45,633 nucleotides of DNA from an uncultured Saprospiraceae bacterium (GTDB lineage Bacteria > Bacteroidota > Bacteroidia > Chitinophagales > Saprospiraceae): the NCBI GenBank assembly GCA_938003955.1, contig CALKXE010000227.1, positions 1 through 45,633 of the forward strand. The letters run 5' to 3'. The notes beneath the pieces were generated by a model. It did no database searches and had not been told where the DNA came from. It worked only from the letters and a program-made list of their open reading frames with translations. Shown here one piece after another: positions 36,058 through 45,549 of the stretch (the stretch's first letter is position 1; each line of letters begins with the position of its first letter). The position numbers and the translations under genes were made by a program.

Positions 36058-36954
36058 CTAGTTAAGTGTTACTTCCACTCTTCTATTTTTAGCTTTGCCT
36101 TCATTAGTAGCATTTGATGATACTGGTTTATCCGGCCCATAACCTTGGGTCTTCATTCTATTTGCTTTTATCCCTCCGTTTTTCTGGAGATAATCTCTAA
36201 CAAATATTGATCGCTGTTGTGATAAATTGACATTATAGTCACGGTTCCCTGCATTATCTGTATGTCCATCAACGGACAACTTAGCTGCAGCTACTCTATC
36301 TAAATAGTAATTCAGATCTGCAAAATCTTTTCGCTGTTGTGCAGTAAGACTTATTTGATCTTGGTTGGTTCCAAAGTATAGAGTGATAGGTTTACCACTA
36401 AGTCTTTTTTTAATTAGAGCAAGTCGATTATCATTATCCGCTAAAGCATCAAAGTCAATATCAATTCCATCAACAAGTCGATTATTAGTCCACTTGATAT
36501 TAGGAGTAAGTTCATCCGCTATTTCTATTTGTCTAGCTGAAACACCTTTTGATTGTAACAATGATTTTATATCATTGGCTCTTGCTAGACCGAGTGTAGG
36601 TAGTATACTATTATTGGTTTCGTCTGCACCATAACGACCAGTTACAGTAACTCCTCTATCTGTGTGACCTTTCAGATATGTGGCCAGTTTTCCAATGTTA
36701 CCTGTTAATGCCGCTCCCATAGCCGATCGTGTAAAACTAGACTTACCAAATGAAATGAAATCTGGCGAGTCGAAACCAAATTCAGAACCATCACGTACCG
36801 TCCATTGATTAACTTTTTTAGCTGCAGGTGGTATAACTTTTTGAGTTGTTTTTGTCGGGGCGGTTATGCTGTTGTTGCATATATAAGAGTTGCAAAACCA
36901 TAGCCCTAATAGTATCCACAATACTATAAGAATAATCCAAAGCGATTTAGTCAT
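36058..36954 (-). CDS. Membrane-anchored OmpA-family protein with a degenerate and a canonical OmpA domain
   Basis: The 298-residue product has an N-terminal membrane helix (about residues 5-22), with no signal-peptidase site after it. A first, weakly conserved OmpA-like unit covers about 55-160 (FISFGKSSF, YLKGHTDRGVTVTGRYG, LGLARANDIKSLL). A second, canonical OmpA_C domain runs to the end (ITLYFGTNQDQISL, LSVDGHTDNAGN, DYNVNLSQQRSIFVRDYLQK, TQGYGPDKPVSSNATNEGKA, NRRVEVTLN), with the Asp and Arg that normally bind diaminopimelate. It probably tethers the inner membrane to peptidoglycan. It is the first gene of a two-gene operon, with the coiled-coil HhH protein starting 45 bp later. An eight-base G tract lies about 47 bp upstream. 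Confidence 0.88.
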   Translation of the reverse strand: MTKSLWIILIVLWILLGLWFCNSYICNNSITAPTKTTQKVIPPAAKKVNQWTVRDGSEFGFDSPDFISFGKSSFTRSAMGAALTGNIGKLATYLKGHTDRGVTVTGRYGADETNNSILPTLGLARANDIKSLLQSKGVSARQIEIADELTPNIKWTNNRLVDGIDIDFDALADNDNRLALIKKRLSGKPITLYFGTNQDQISLTAQQRKDFADLNYYLDRVAAAKLSVDGHTDNAGNRDYNVNLSQQRSIFVRDYLQKNGGIKANRMKTQGYGPDKPVSSNATNEGKAKNRRVEVTLN

Positions 36955-37452
36955 TAATTGAAATTGTTAGTAAGTAAAAAATATGTCTTAAGGTAAGATT
37001 GGGGGGGGTAAGTAATCTATCAGTTTATAGTAGACATTATATTAGACTGGAAAAATTAAAAAAGTAGCGCTTGTTCTAAAAAAAACATGCTTTAAAATCA
37101 TAATATTCCAGAATATATACATAGAAGGCAAAAAAGACATTGCGCTTTAACCACACATATAATACTCTATTAACTAACTCTTTACAAATAGAATAAATAT
37201 GCATTTAACTTTAAAATTAGATGGTCATATTTACTAATAAAAAATAAAAAAAATTATTTTTTTCACCATATTATAGTTTTAAAATTATAACATTTGTAAG
37301 ATTATTGGGTTAGATTGAGACAAAGGGTATTCTATATTAAAGTTTTGGATTCAATGGATTTTACAACTAAAGTAGTCTACCTACCTAAGTATAATTTTAA
37401 CGCCAGTATAAATCTTTTTTCAAAATTATACACATAGCTTAAATACTAAAAC
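36955..37452. other. AT-rich intergenic region with an eight-base G tract
   Basis: This 498-bp gap separates the divergent OmpA gene and the 37453 gene. It holds an uninterrupted run of eight G (37001-37008) inside AT-rich DNA, followed by TAAG. An A/T-run inverted stretch lies around 37240-37263. I found no credible gene, and no terminator is needed between divergent genes. Both flanking promoters must lie here. Confidence 0.5.
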
Positions 37453-38133
37453 ATGAAAAAAACCATAGTTTTCTTCCTCCTTATATTAGCATCCTTTATT
37501 TCTAATGCACAATGTTCTACCGTAAGTGTTCAGATTTCATCTTCTGATACAACTTCAATACAATTATACAATGCTGGTATATTCAACATACCGTCTGGCT
37601 TTGCTAATGTTTGTGAATGGGAAGTAGTTGATTTTTCCGGTGAGATTATTTTTCAAGAAACAACATCTGGTGATTTCGAAGATCAGTCATTTGCACTATT
37701 TGACCACTCAGTACCTATTACTGACTCTATGAAAGCGTCTATTATTATTACAAACGAAGTTGAAGGGATCATCTGCACGATGACAGATACTTTGTACTGG
37801 AAAGAAACAGAAGTAATCCCTGGTGCATTTATTGGAAACTGGAGTGTATTAAGCAGTAATGGCGGAGTATCTGAGGATATAAGTACATCCACAGAAAATG
37901 ATATTAAAGAAGAATTCATCGAGTTGTACCCCTCTCCAGCGCAAGGCTATTTTTCAATAAATGGCGAGCAAGAGACTTATGACTTCCATATTATCAATCT
38001 AAATGGGCAAGTAATTGAATCTTATTTTGATTTTTCGAAATCAGATAAGGTAGATATTTCCAATTTGTCAAAAGGGATTTATTTTGTGAGATTCCTAGAT
38101 GGGAACATTAAAAAGATAAGTGTAAATAGGTAA
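37453..38133 (+). CDS. Small T9SS-exported protein
   Basis: The 226-residue product has a signal peptide (about residues 1-19, ending SNAQ). A strand-rich body of about 130 residues includes three Cys (Cys20, Cys55, Cys108). The C-terminal type A T9SS sorting domain starts IELYPSPAQGYFSINGEQ, then DFHIINLNGQVI and LSKGIYFVRFLDG, ending KKISVNR. The body has no recognised domain. The protein should be transported across the outer membrane and cleaved. It lies 122 bp upstream of a DoxX-like gene, with no sign of functional coupling. Confidence 0.8.
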   Translation: MKKTIVFFLLILASFISNAQCSTVSVQISSSDTTSIQLYNAGIFNIPSGFANVCEWEVVDFSGEIIFQETTSGDFEDQSFALFDHSVPITDSMKASIIITNEVEGIICTMTDTLYWKETEVIPGAFIGNWSVLSSNGGVSEDISTSTENDIKEEFIELYPSPAQGYFSINGEQETYDFHIINLNGQVIESYFDFSKSDKVDISNLSKGIYFVRFLDGNIKKISVNR

Positions 38134-38255
38134 CATTTAACTACAAATTGAAGATTGATCTATAATCGCAACTGGAAATTAGCGCGGGAAATATTCCCTC
38201 AATTCACTAAGAACCACTATCTTAATTGATATCATTTTCTAAATGAAAGTTAATT

Positions 38256-38597
38256 ATGAATATCAATAATATAGTTACCGCTATTTGCAGTCTTCTTTTA
38301 ATTCCAGTCGGAGCAGACAAGTTCTTCGCTTTCTTAGAACCACCTTGTTCTATGATGGATAATATCTCACCACTAGTTTGGAGTGGCATCGGTGTTCTAC
38401 AAATTTTGGGAGGTATCCTTATTTGGTTGCCGAAAGTCAAGAAATACGTAGTAGGATTCTTTTTTATTTTTATGCTTGGCTTTACAATCATCCATCTTAC
38501 AAATAACACTTACGATATTGGTGGCTCAGCCTTCATGGCCGTTTTAATGGGCTTACTAGTTTGGAATCCTGAATTTATAAAAGGTAAGAAAAGTTGA
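38256..38597 (+). CDS. DoxX-like small membrane protein
   Basis: The 113-residue product consists of four hydrophobic helices: about residues 5-24, 42-60, 64-83 and 86-103. Between the first two is the conserved GADKFFAFLEPP segment and, at the start of the second, PLVWSGIGVLQILGGILIW. This is the fold and length of the DoxX-like/SdpA-related small quinone-associated membrane proteins. Members have been proposed to take part in redox or oxidative-stress functions, but the role of this copy is unknown. It converges with the transglutaminase-fold gene, 73 bp away. Confidence 0.7.
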   Translation: MNINNIVTAICSLLLIPVGADKFFAFLEPPCSMMDNISPLVWSGIGVLQILGGILIWLPKVKKYVVGFFFIFMLGFTIIHLTNNTYDIGGSAFMAVLMGLLVWNPEFIKGKKS

Positions 38598-38670
38598 ATT
38601 TGATATTTTAACATCAAGAAATAGCACAAAATTTGGGAGCGTCAAATAACTACACATTGAATAAAACAGG

Positions 38671-39732
38671 CTATTTATCCAGAAGTTTCATTTCTTTTTG
38701 GATATACCTAAGAAGCTTTTTTGATATTGATACATTTTTCGAAATCATCTTCTTATTCCTAGAGTCTTTAGCTTTTATACCTTTCAATCCTGTTATTGTT
38801 TGCTCCACACTAATTTCTAAATCTTGCAGAATATTCAATGAATATTCCTTATTCCATTTCGATCCAGAAAATCGTTTATTCTTTCCCTCATTGATATATT
38901 CAGAATAAGTAGCCGAGTTTTTCTTACAGTTGTTTAGAATCCCCTTTACCGTAGATCCGTTGGCAATATTTTTCAAGTAATCTAATCTACTTTTAAAGAG
39001 TTTAGAATTGATCTTTAACTGTTCCACACGACCAAGTTCATCTGCACATTGGCTTCTTTTATCCATCTGTACAAAAGCATCTCTCACTTCCGAATTCTCA
39101 TCCTGATCCCCAGTGATTTTAATGGCACCCTTTCCTTTCTTAAAATCTCTGAATGTAATTGGAGTAGAAACAAATTGCCAGATAGGATCAAATGGGAAAT
39201 GTCTTTCCAGCATCACTCTTGGATCTACATCATACCATATATCATTTTGTTTTTTTATAAATTTATTCTTTTCATTTACATAACCTGCACCCCATGTAGG
39301 ATCAAATAATTTCCACTTACCATCTTCTTTAATTGCAATCCAAGAGTGTCCAATACTTGTAGTAACTTTTCCTTTTCTATCTTTTGTAATACCTCCTATC
39401 GCATGAGACGTATAACCTAATTCAGTCACTATTTTTTGAAACAATAGTGTATAATCCTGACAAACGCCTTTTTTCTTATTTATAACTCGTTTTAGCTGAG
39501 CTCTTCTGTACTCATCTTCATTTTTAAACTTCCCTTTTTCATACATACTTACTCCTTTCTTCATTTCTTCTGCCATGCGAACATCGTACGCAATATTATC
39601 CGTAACCCAATTATACACGGATAACAGAGTGTCATTTTGATAGTCTATTTGATTAATTACTTTGGTGAGTTCAGGCGATTGCGTATAGCCTTGAAATGAT
39701 AAGAATATAAAAAGTATTGATAGGTATTTCAT
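38671..39732 (-). CDS. Secreted transglutaminase-like protein
   Basis: The 353-residue product has a signal peptide (about residues 1-17, ending GYTQ). A transglutaminase-core domain at about 30-150 contains the full catalytic triad: Cys91 in KKGVCQDYTLLFQK, His129 in SIGHSWIAIKEDGKWKL, and Asp144 in LFDPTWGAG. A C-terminal helical region follows (about 200-353, with KRSQCADELGRVE) that matches no family I recognise. Members of this superfamily in bacteria are usually proteases, peptide or amide hydrolases rather than cross-linking enzymes. A periplasmic role is likely. It stands alone, since the upstream RND operon has 243 bp between it and this gene. Confidence 0.85.
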   Translation of the reverse strand: MKYLSILFIFLSFQGYTQSPELTKVINQIDYQNDTLLSVYNWVTDNIAYDVRMAEEMKKGVSMYEKGKFKNEDEYRRAQLKRVINKKKGVCQDYTLLFQKIVTELGYTSHAIGGITKDRKGKVTTSIGHSWIAIKEDGKWKLFDPTWGAGYVNEKNKFIKKQNDIWYDVDPRVMLERHFPFDPIWQFVSTPITFRDFKKGKGAIKITGDQDENSEVRDAFVQMDKRSQCADELGRVEQLKINSKLFKSRLDYLKNIANGSTVKGILNNCKKNSATYSEYINEGKNKRFSGSKWNKEYSLNILQDLEISVEQTITGLKGIKAKDSRNKKMISKNVSISKKLLRYIQKEMKLLDK

Positions 39733-39975
39733 TGAATTGATTTGTAATGGTTTCGTAATTGAGCAGCGAATATCTATATTATGTATAACAATGAAGAGAA
39801 ATTAGGATCAAATATCTCACAATTCTGTGTCCTTCAGTCATGGTGTATTTATAATTGGTTGATCCAAGCCAATGATCTCAAAAGACAATTTGAAAATCTA
39901 CCCTTTATTGGCATAGTTTGTAACTACGACCGTGCATGATTTGTTCTGTCCCTTGTTTTTAGATATTGACAGAAA

Positions 39976-41256
39976 CTAGAGCTTCTTACCCATTGCATCC
40001 AACAACATAAAGCCAGTCATATTATAATCGGCCACAGCGTCTAAATACAACATCTGTGCATTCATATATTCTTCTTCCGCTAATAAGATCTCATAGATCG
40101 TTCCTAGTCCAGCTTCTTGTCTAATCTTTGATTGGCTTAAAGCTTCTTTGGCAAACTCTCCTCCTTCTTCTGATAAGGAAATCATCTTTCCGTAAGTAGT
40201 CAACTTATTTCGGTATTCTGCTACCCTATTTGCTATTCTCGCTCTATTTTGAGAAAGATCTAGTTCAGCTATTTCTTTTGCTTGACTAGCAATTTTAGAA
40301 TCTCCACCATATACCAATTGTCCTATTGGTAGTTTCCAACCAATATAGCCATTCCAAGCATCAGTTGATCTTGTAGTATTGTATGCTTCGCCGAACGAAC
40401 CAACATTATAACTAACCCCAACATTAGGAATCATTATACTATTCCAAACTTGTTTTGATTGCTTTGCCGCAGCTTTAGATTGTATTTCTGACGCAGCAAT
40501 TAACGGATGATTCTCAACATTAGCATCCAAATTAGAAGCTTCAGCTAATTCTGTCTTTTTGAGGTCAGCGATATCAACATATAAGTTCTGGCTTTCAGTT
40601 ATATTAAGTGCAATCAACATATTCGTCATTGCAGATTGATAGCCTTGTTCTAGGCTCATTTGCTCTAGCATCAATCTTGATTTATTGCTCTTTGCAATCA
40701 ATAACTCTGAGCTTAATCGTAAACCCGCATCGACTTGTACTTTTAGTTGATCTACAAGATTGGTTTTACTAGTAACCATATCTTCATAGAGTGCTTTCTT
40801 AGCGGTGATAGATAACAAATCATAGTAAGTCTCTAATACATCTAACGTCACTTGATTCTTCAATACTTCTGATTGAAGGGAAGTACTCTTAGCATTTAAC
40901 TTTGCTATTTTAGCATCATAGATTCCTTTGCCTATATTCCAGTCTACCCTCGCCTCTCCACCGTACCATCTGCTTTGTCTATCGATATCTGTGAAGATCC
41001 TCCCATCGGTATTCAATCCAGAGCCATCGAGTTGGTGCAGTTGTGTACCTATAAATAGATCTGGCAACCACCATTCTTTTGCTTTACTGACTTTCGCATC
41101 AGCCATTCCCGCTTTTAGAATCTCCTTTTTGATGTCAAGGTTATCAGTATTGGCTAGAGCGATTACTTTCTCAGCTGTGAGGTATATTCCCTCTTGCGCA
41201 TTCACAATAGTAAATGAAATGCAACACCACAGTATTAATATATTTTTTATTGTCAT
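39976..41256 (-). CDS. TolC-family outer membrane efflux channel
   Basis: The 426-residue product has a signal peptide (about residues 1-20) and the duplicated OEP pattern: two sets of long helices (for example LTAEKVIALANTDNLDIKKE and SKAAAKQSKQVWNS) separated by strand-like segments (VSYNVGSFGEAY, GYIGWKLPIGQLVYGG). It contains the C-terminal KIRQEAGLGTIYEILLAEEE characteristic of the last helix pair. It would form the outer-membrane duct of the adjacent RND pump. Its start codon overlaps the adaptor's stop by one base (TAATG), showing tight translational coupling; it is the last gene of the three-gene operon. The substrate is unknown. Confidence 0.92.
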   Translation of the reverse strand: MTIKNILILWCCISFTIVNAQEGIYLTAEKVIALANTDNLDIKKEILKAGMADAKVSKAKEWWLPDLFIGTQLHQLDGSGLNTDGRIFTDIDRQSRWYGGEARVDWNIGKGIYDAKIAKLNAKSTSLQSEVLKNQVTLDVLETYYDLLSITAKKALYEDMVTSKTNLVDQLKVQVDAGLRLSSELLIAKSNKSRLMLEQMSLEQGYQSAMTNMLIALNITESQNLYVDIADLKKTELAEASNLDANVENHPLIAASEIQSKAAAKQSKQVWNSIMIPNVGVSYNVGSFGEAYNTTRSTDAWNGYIGWKLPIGQLVYGGDSKIASQAKEIAELDLSQNRARIANRVAEYRNKLTTYGKMISLSEEGGEFAKEALSQSKIRQEAGLGTIYEILLAEEEYMNAQMLYLDAVADYNMTGFMLLDAMGKKL

Positions 41257-42455
41257 TACTTTAGAATTGCCTTTACTTTAGTTCCCGCCTTGATCATACT
41301 CTTCCCCTTGGTTACGACCTGCGATTTAGCTCTGATATTGTCATTCAACACTTCGAAATAGTCCTTTCCAGAAAGTCCTTTCTTAAGTCTTATTTCTTGC
41401 ACTATTCCATCATTAACAACGTAGACATATGCTGCATCCTTTTTCATACTGATAGAAGAAAGAGGAAGACTGAGCATGTCTCCAGAACTAGCCCGTTTGA
41501 TCTCCGCTTTAGCATACATTCCCGCTCTTATCTTTCCATCTTTATTGGGAATATCGACTTGTACTTCCATGGTTTTAGACGCTTGATCGAGGTTGTTTGA
41601 GATTCGACTGATTTTAGCTGATTGATCGGATCCGCCTAGACTTGGGAATGTAATATTTACATCATCACCCACATTAATACCAGACACATCTGATTCCGGT
41701 ATCGGAATGGTCAATCTCACTGGAGATATAGATGCCAGTGATACCAATGGTTTTGCATCGTTGTTCGTCAATGCATTTTGGATCATAGTCCCAGGATCGG
41801 CAAATCGCCCTGTGATCACACCCGTGAAAGGAGCTTTTATTGTCAACATTGAAATGCGCTCTTCTACGGCCTCAACCATCAATTTTGCTGTATTCGTTTC
41901 AGATATGGCTAGTTCTACATTCGCCTTAGCAACCTCTACCTGAGCTAGAGACATCTCGGCATCACGTTTTGCATTCTCTACTTCTGCCAATGTTGTTAAT
42001 CCACTAGATTTTTGGTAAACAGACATAATCGCATTATAAATTCCACTAGCGGCATTGCTACTTGCTTCATTTACTGTTCGCATGGCTTGTGCCGTTTTTC
42101 GTTTCCCCTCTGCCTGGATAAGTTTAGATTTTGCCTTCTTTAGCTCAACACTCAACACAGGATTTGATAATCTTGCAATAGTCTGTCCTTTGGATACTTT
42201 ACTTCCGATATCTACATTTATAGATTTGAGCATTCCCTGCTCCATCGAGTGAAGGTGGACCGACTGATCTGCCAAGATCGTCCCCGTAATCATCTGATTC
42301 GAACTGAATGATCTTATAGACGGATTGGTCACCTCTACCGAAGGTATTCCATTGGATTCTCCAGCTGTGTATACTTGCTCTGGCGTACCAGATTGCTTGC
42401 AGCTTATAAGCAGACAAACGAAAGATAGTAGGTATAAATATTTGATCTTAGTCAT
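41256..42455 (-). CDS. RND efflux periplasmic adaptor (membrane fusion protein), lipoprotein
   Basis: The 399-residue product begins with a lipoprotein signal (LLISC, Cys19). A biotinyl-lipoyl-like half-motif follows (TILADQSVHLHSMEQGMLKS, DIGSKVSKGQTIARL), then a long helical hairpin (about residues 105-195) and the second lipoyl half (TIKAPFTGVITGRFADPGT). Beta-barrel and membrane-proximal domains come next (LASISPVRLTIPIPESDV, RAGMYAKAEI, RLKKGLSGKDYFEV). Adaptors connect pump and TolC channel. It overlaps the pump gene by eight bases and the channel gene by one. The lipid anchor is typical of HAE1-class adaptors. Confidence 0.93.
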   Translation of the reverse strand: MTKIKYLYLLSFVCLLISCKQSGTPEQVYTAGESNGIPSVEVTNPSIRSFSSNQMITGTILADQSVHLHSMEQGMLKSINVDIGSKVSKGQTIARLSNPVLSVELKKAKSKLIQAEGKRKTAQAMRTVNEASSNAASGIYNAIMSVYQKSSGLTTLAEVENAKRDAEMSLAQVEVAKANVELAISETNTAKLMVEAVEERISMLTIKAPFTGVITGRFADPGTMIQNALTNNDAKPLVSLASISPVRLTIPIPESDVSGINVGDDVNITFPSLGGSDQSAKISRISNNLDQASKTMEVQVDIPNKDGKIRAGMYAKAEIKRASSGDMLSLPLSSISMKKDAAYVYVVNDGIVQEIRLKKGLSGKDYFEVLNDNIRAKSQVVTKGKSMIKAGTKVKAILK

Positions 42456-45400
42456 TGCTTATTGACGTTTTACTTTTTGTAAATAATGAATACAGAATTG
42501 GAATAATAAATAAGGTAAGCACCGTTGCCATAAATGTACCTCCGATCACTGCAATCGCTAGCGGAACATTGGCTTCTGTCCCCTGCCCCATGCCTATAGC
42601 TGTTGGTAGCAATCCTAATATAGTCGTGATGGCTGTCATCAATACTGGACGAAATCTATCTCTTGATCCTTGTACTATCGCATCTTCTAGTCCTGCCGAT
42701 CCTTTGAACAATGTATTGATCCGATCCACCAGAATATTACCATATGATACCGCAATGCCGATCATCATAATGATACCCATCATCGATTGGATATTAAGAT
42801 TCGTATTGGTAATCCACATCAATAATGCAACACCAATAAATCCCAATGGAATCGTCAATATGATAATCAACGGCTGACGGAATGACCTAAACAACGGAAC
42901 CAGTATTAAGAATGCTAAAATCGCTGCCAAAACCAGCCCAAGAGACAACTCTTTGAATGATTTACTGATCACGTTTACTTCTCCTTCGAATTCTATCGTG
43001 TACCCTTTTGGTATGTCGATCGACTTGATGATCTCCTTGATGTTATCAGAAACAGTTCCTACATCTGCACCATCGATATTCGCATATACGTTGAATACTC
43101 TAGATAGATTGTGGTGATTGATCTCTACAGGATTGGACGAATCCGTAATCTTAGAGAATGATCGGAACGGTATCGGTTTGTCATGTGTACTACTCGTCGT
43201 GGTTACATTGGACAGTACATCTATATCATCGATCCTATCTTCTGGATAAGTAACTCCTACATAATAGTGATTCCCATTGTTTTCATCGATCCAAAATGCT
43301 TTCTCAAACGTGGTCGAAGAATTCAATGCGGATACCATGTTCTTAATAGCATCTACTGGTTTTACACCTAACTCCGCCGCTTTGATCCTGTCGATATCAA
43401 TATCCTTAGCCGGAGCATCAAGACGCTGCAGCACTCGTACATCTCTAGTCGTAGGAATGGTACGGACGGTATCTCTAATCTGTTCTGCCAGTTGACGTAG
43501 TATATCCAGTTTATTTCCTTTTATTTGTACATCGATCGGTGCAGGCTTTCCTTCATTCAGTGCCGCTGTGATCAATCCACCCGTATTGAAACTCGTCTCT
43601 ACGCCCGGGAATGCTTCTGTAAATCTTCTTCTGATTCTTCGGGCATATTCCTTAGTTGGTATTAGATGAGATTCTTTGAGCTGAACACCGATGAAGGCAT
43701 CTTGCACACCCGAGTTAGGTGTATATGCCGCTGGTAAATCATAGAAAACTCCGATATTCGAAATCACTTGTTCTAGGTCGCCTTGTGTTTCTTCTCTGAC
43801 TATGCCCTCCATTTCTATGATGACTTCTTGCGTCAAATCAAGTGGTGTCCCAGATTCTGTTCGTACTTGGATTTCCATCTGTCCTACATCTGATTCAGGG
43901 AAGAGCTCGTATCCACTATTCGACATTAAGAATAATGATCCCGCAAATAACAGTACCGTACATATCAATATCAATGCTCTACTATCAAGTGCACGCTTTA
44001 GTAATCGCTCATATCTGCCACCCAATCGCTCTATGAATCTATGGAACCCTTTGAAGAGTCGTGCTTCTCCTTTCTGATCATCTTTCAACAATAGAGAAGC
44101 TAAGACAGGTATCAATGTCAATGAGAATATATACGATCCCAACATCGCTGCAGCTACCGTAATCGCCAATGGAGAAAACAGGAACTTCGCTATTCCCGAA
44201 AGGAACATAACGGGAAGAAACACCGCCACTATTACCAATGTCGAAGCCAAAACAGGCATAGATACTTCCATGGCCGCTTCTTTCGCCGCAGCTAATACGG
44301 CCTGACCTTGAGACTTTTTCTTCTCTATGCTTTCTAGCACGACTATGGAATTATCCACCAATAATCCTAGTACCAACGCTATCCCTCCCAGTGTAATACT
44401 GTTGATCGCCTGCCCCGTAAAGTACAATACGATGAAGGTAAACAATACCGAAAGTGGTAAACTGATCGCTACTATAAATGCCGTCCTGATATTTCCCAAA
44501 AAGAGAATGAGGACCAATACAACCAGAAGTAATCCTCCGAGTCCAGCATTACGCAGTCCCGCGATAGAATTCCGCACATACGATGATTGATCGAATATCA
44601 CATTCAGCTTCACATCATCAGGCATTCTCTCGGCCAATTGTGGAATAGCGGCTCTGACTTCATTTACAGCTGCGATAGTATTCGCATTTGGTCGTTTGAA
44701 AATCGGTAGATAGACTTGCTCTTTGCCATCCACCCGTGCAATATTGGTTTGTATGGCTCCCGCATCTTCTGCACTACCTATGTCTTTTATATAGATTGGT
44801 TTTCCATTTTTGTAAGTGACCACGATATCATTGAAGTCCTCTACATGAACGATCATACCCTTGGCATCGATCCCGTAATTGATATTCCCGATCTTGGCCA
44901 CACCAGAAGGAATCATCGTCGTATTCTCTTGTATTGCTTTATTGACATCGGTCATCGAGATACCGAGCGCTTCTAACTTATCAGGATCCACATAGACATA
45001 TATCCTACGTTTCGACCCTCCATATGCGGCTGGAGCGATGATCCCACGCACTCCACTCAACATCTGACGCAGAGAATAATACGCTACATCATAGAGTTCT
45101 TTACCTGACTTCTCATCACTACTCACTGTCAATAACATAAGTGGCTTAGACGCTGTAGGATCGAACGGCTGCACCATCGGAGGCAATGTGCCTGGAGGCT
45201 GGTAGTACATGTCTGACATAGCATAGGCTGAGGTATTCGCCATTGCTTCCGCAGGATCTACATCTTCACTATAGAAGTTGGTCACAACACTTACGCCCAT
45301 GATACTTTTGGAGAGTTGTTTCTCGATGCCTGGCGACTGCCCCGTCCATCGCTCCATACGACTTGTGATATCTTTTTCGACAACTTTGGCCGGCATCCCT

Positions 45401-45549
45401 GGATATAAGGTCAAGATCTGCATCGCCGACTTCTTGAACTTAGGCAAGATATCTACAGGCATCCGAGGAATCAATACAGAAGAAAGAAGGATAACTATCA
45501 GTACGAAGACAAATACCAGATAGGGATTTTTAAATGAGAGTTTTATCAT
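42448..45549 (-). CDS. RND-family efflux pump (AcrB/HAE1-like)
   Basis: The 1033-residue product matches the full length of RND pumps: an N-terminal membrane helix, a large periplasmic loop (about residues 30-320), six helices (about 330-560), a second periplasmic loop (about 560-850), and five final helices. IALVLGLLVDNSIVVLESI (TM4) carries the proton-relay Asp, though the neighbouring Asp of AcrB is Asn here. FELFPESDVGQMEIQVRTES and MMGIIMMIGIAVSYGNILVD are further family segments. It drives proton-coupled export across the envelope with the overlapping adaptor and TolC-like genes. It is first in the operon; the upstream 84 bp to the window edge show no regulator. The base composition looks somewhat richer in G+C than the rest of the window. 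Confidence 0.94.
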   Translation of the reverse strand: MIKLSFKNPYLVFVFVLIVILLSSVLIPRMPVDILPKFKKSAMQILTLYPGMPAKVVEKDITSRMERWTGQSPGIEKQLSKSIMGVSVVTNFYSEDVDPAEAMANTSAYAMSDMYYQPPGTLPPMVQPFDPTASKPLMLLTVSSDEKSGKELYDVAYYSLRQMLSGVRGIIAPAAYGGSKRRIYVYVDPDKLEALGISMTDVNKAIQENTTMIPSGVAKIGNINYGIDAKGMIVHVEDFNDIVVTYKNGKPIYIKDIGSAEDAGAIQTNIARVDGKEQVYLPIFKRPNANTIAAVNEVRAAIPQLAERMPDDVKLNVIFDQSSYVRNSIAGLRNAGLGGLLLVVLVLILFLGNIRTAFIVAISLPLSVLFTFIVLYFTGQAINSITLGGIALVLGLLVDNSIVVLESIEKKKSQGQAVLAAAKEAAMEVSMPVLASTLVIVAVFLPVMFLSGIAKFLFSPLAITVAAAMLGSYIFSLTLIPVLASLLLKDDQKGEARLFKGFHRFIERLGGRYERLLKRALDSRALILICTVLLFAGSLFLMSNSGYELFPESDVGQMEIQVRTESGTPLDLTQEVIIEMEGIVREETQGDLEQVISNIGVFYDLPAAYTPNSGVQDAFIGVQLKESHLIPTKEYARRIRRRFTEAFPGVETSFNTGGLITAALNEGKPAPIDVQIKGNKLDILRQLAEQIRDTVRTIPTTRDVRVLQRLDAPAKDIDIDRIKAAELGVKPVDAIKNMVSALNSSTTFEKAFWIDENNGNHYYVGVTYPEDRIDDIDVLSNVTTTSSTHDKPIPFRSFSKITDSSNPVEINHHNLSRVFNVYANIDGADVGTVSDNIKEIIKSIDIPKGYTIEFEGEVNVISKSFKELSLGLVLAAILAFLILVPLFRSFRQPLIIILTIPLGFIGVALLMWITNTNLNIQSMMGIIMMIGIAVSYGNILVDRINTLFKGSAGLEDAIVQGSRDRFRPVLMTAITTILGLLPTAIGMGQGTEANVPLAIAVIGGTFMATVLTLFIIPILYSLFTKSKTSISND

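Noticed and set aside
37240..37263. A/T-run inverted stretch resembling a terminator
   Set aside because: It consists only of A and T runs without a GC stem and lies between divergent genes where no terminator is needed, so it is better read as low-complexity DNA.
42455..42877. A 140-codon plus-strand frame opposite the RND pump
   Set aside because: It mirrors the membrane-helix codons of the pump on the opposite strand. The pump frame continues without interruption through the region and has clear family motifs.
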